The notes under the pieces: generated by a model
The model's input: only the letters and a program-made list of their open reading frames with translations
The model's database searches: none
What the model was told of the DNA's origin: nothing
Assembly (NCBI GenBank): GCA_903921455.1
Contig: CAIXPZ010000227.1
Location: forward strand, 1-13,531
Direction of reading: 5' to 3'
From: an uncultured Verrucomicrobia subdivision 3 bacterium
GTDB lineage: Bacteria; Verrucomicrobiota; Verrucomicrobiae; Limisphaerales; UBA11358
DNA length: 13,531 bases
Made by a program: the position numbers and the translations under genes
Part shown: piece after piece, positions 13,481 to 13,531 of the stretch
Numbering within the stretch: position 1 is the stretch's first letter
Layout of the letters: the number at the start of each line of letters is the position of its first letter

Positions 13481-13531
13481 ATTTGTTGAGCATCAAACTG
13501 AGGGTTGGGTTTTTGGGTTCATGTTGAGGTA

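Noticed and set aside
1..13531. CRISPR array, tRNA or rRNA genes
   Set aside because: No regularly spaced repeats and no cloverleaf or ribosomal sequence were seen on reading through the window.

Overview
The window is an accessory, mobile-element-like stretch of a bacterial genome or large plasmid. It has no ribosomal, tRNA or core metabolic genes. It is rich in DNA-handling genes of plasmid or phage character and holds several decayed pieces. The taxon cannot be fixed from the sequence. The P-loop protein at 4168, the ParB-like genes and the IS630-type insertion sequence remind me of genes seen in Planctomycetota, but that is recollection and weak inference.

Layout. Bases 1-130 are one end of an IS630-type insertion sequence. 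A diverged second copy, in the same orientation and lacking its catalytic domain, lies at about 12383-12964, so the cargo sits between two directly repeated IS630 relatives. From 554 to 8884 the genes are on the plus strand. They are two small sigma-region-4-like helix-turn-helix proteins (554, 891), a ParB/KorB-like protein (1211), two tandem duplicated D12-class DNA adenine methyltransferases (1996, 3003), a P-loop ATPase with an altered Walker A motif (4168) and a truncated ParB N-terminal domain (5140). After an unassigned 380-base stretch come a possible single-strand-binding-type protein (5701), an unknown protein (6104) and a degenerate patch (6460-6662). The block ends with a tightly coupled metallo-beta-lactamase/beta-CASP-like hydrolase (6777) and PD-(D/E)XK nuclease-like gene (8081).

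From 12227 down to 8889 the genes run on the minus strand. In transcription order they are a nuclease-fold-like protein that has apparently lost its catalytic residues, a free-standing DnaE-type OB-fold protein, a 67-residue repeat protein, a HAD phosphatase-like protein, a BCS1/FtsH-type AAA+ ATPase, and a frameshifted remnant of DNA polymerase III alpha (dnaE). The two blocks converge at about 8885. A small membrane-anchored protein (13139) follows the right IS copy.

How the genes may work together. Methyltransferases, ParB-like proteins, P-loop/AAA+ ATPases, OB-fold proteins and dnaE debris look like maintenance and replication genes of a plasmid or integrative element that is now eroding. 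The best candidate for an undescribed functional unit is the hydrolase-nuclease pair at 6777-8884: the genes overlap by four bases, and the nuclease is more AT-rich than the genes upstream. A defence role is possible but is inference from architecture only.
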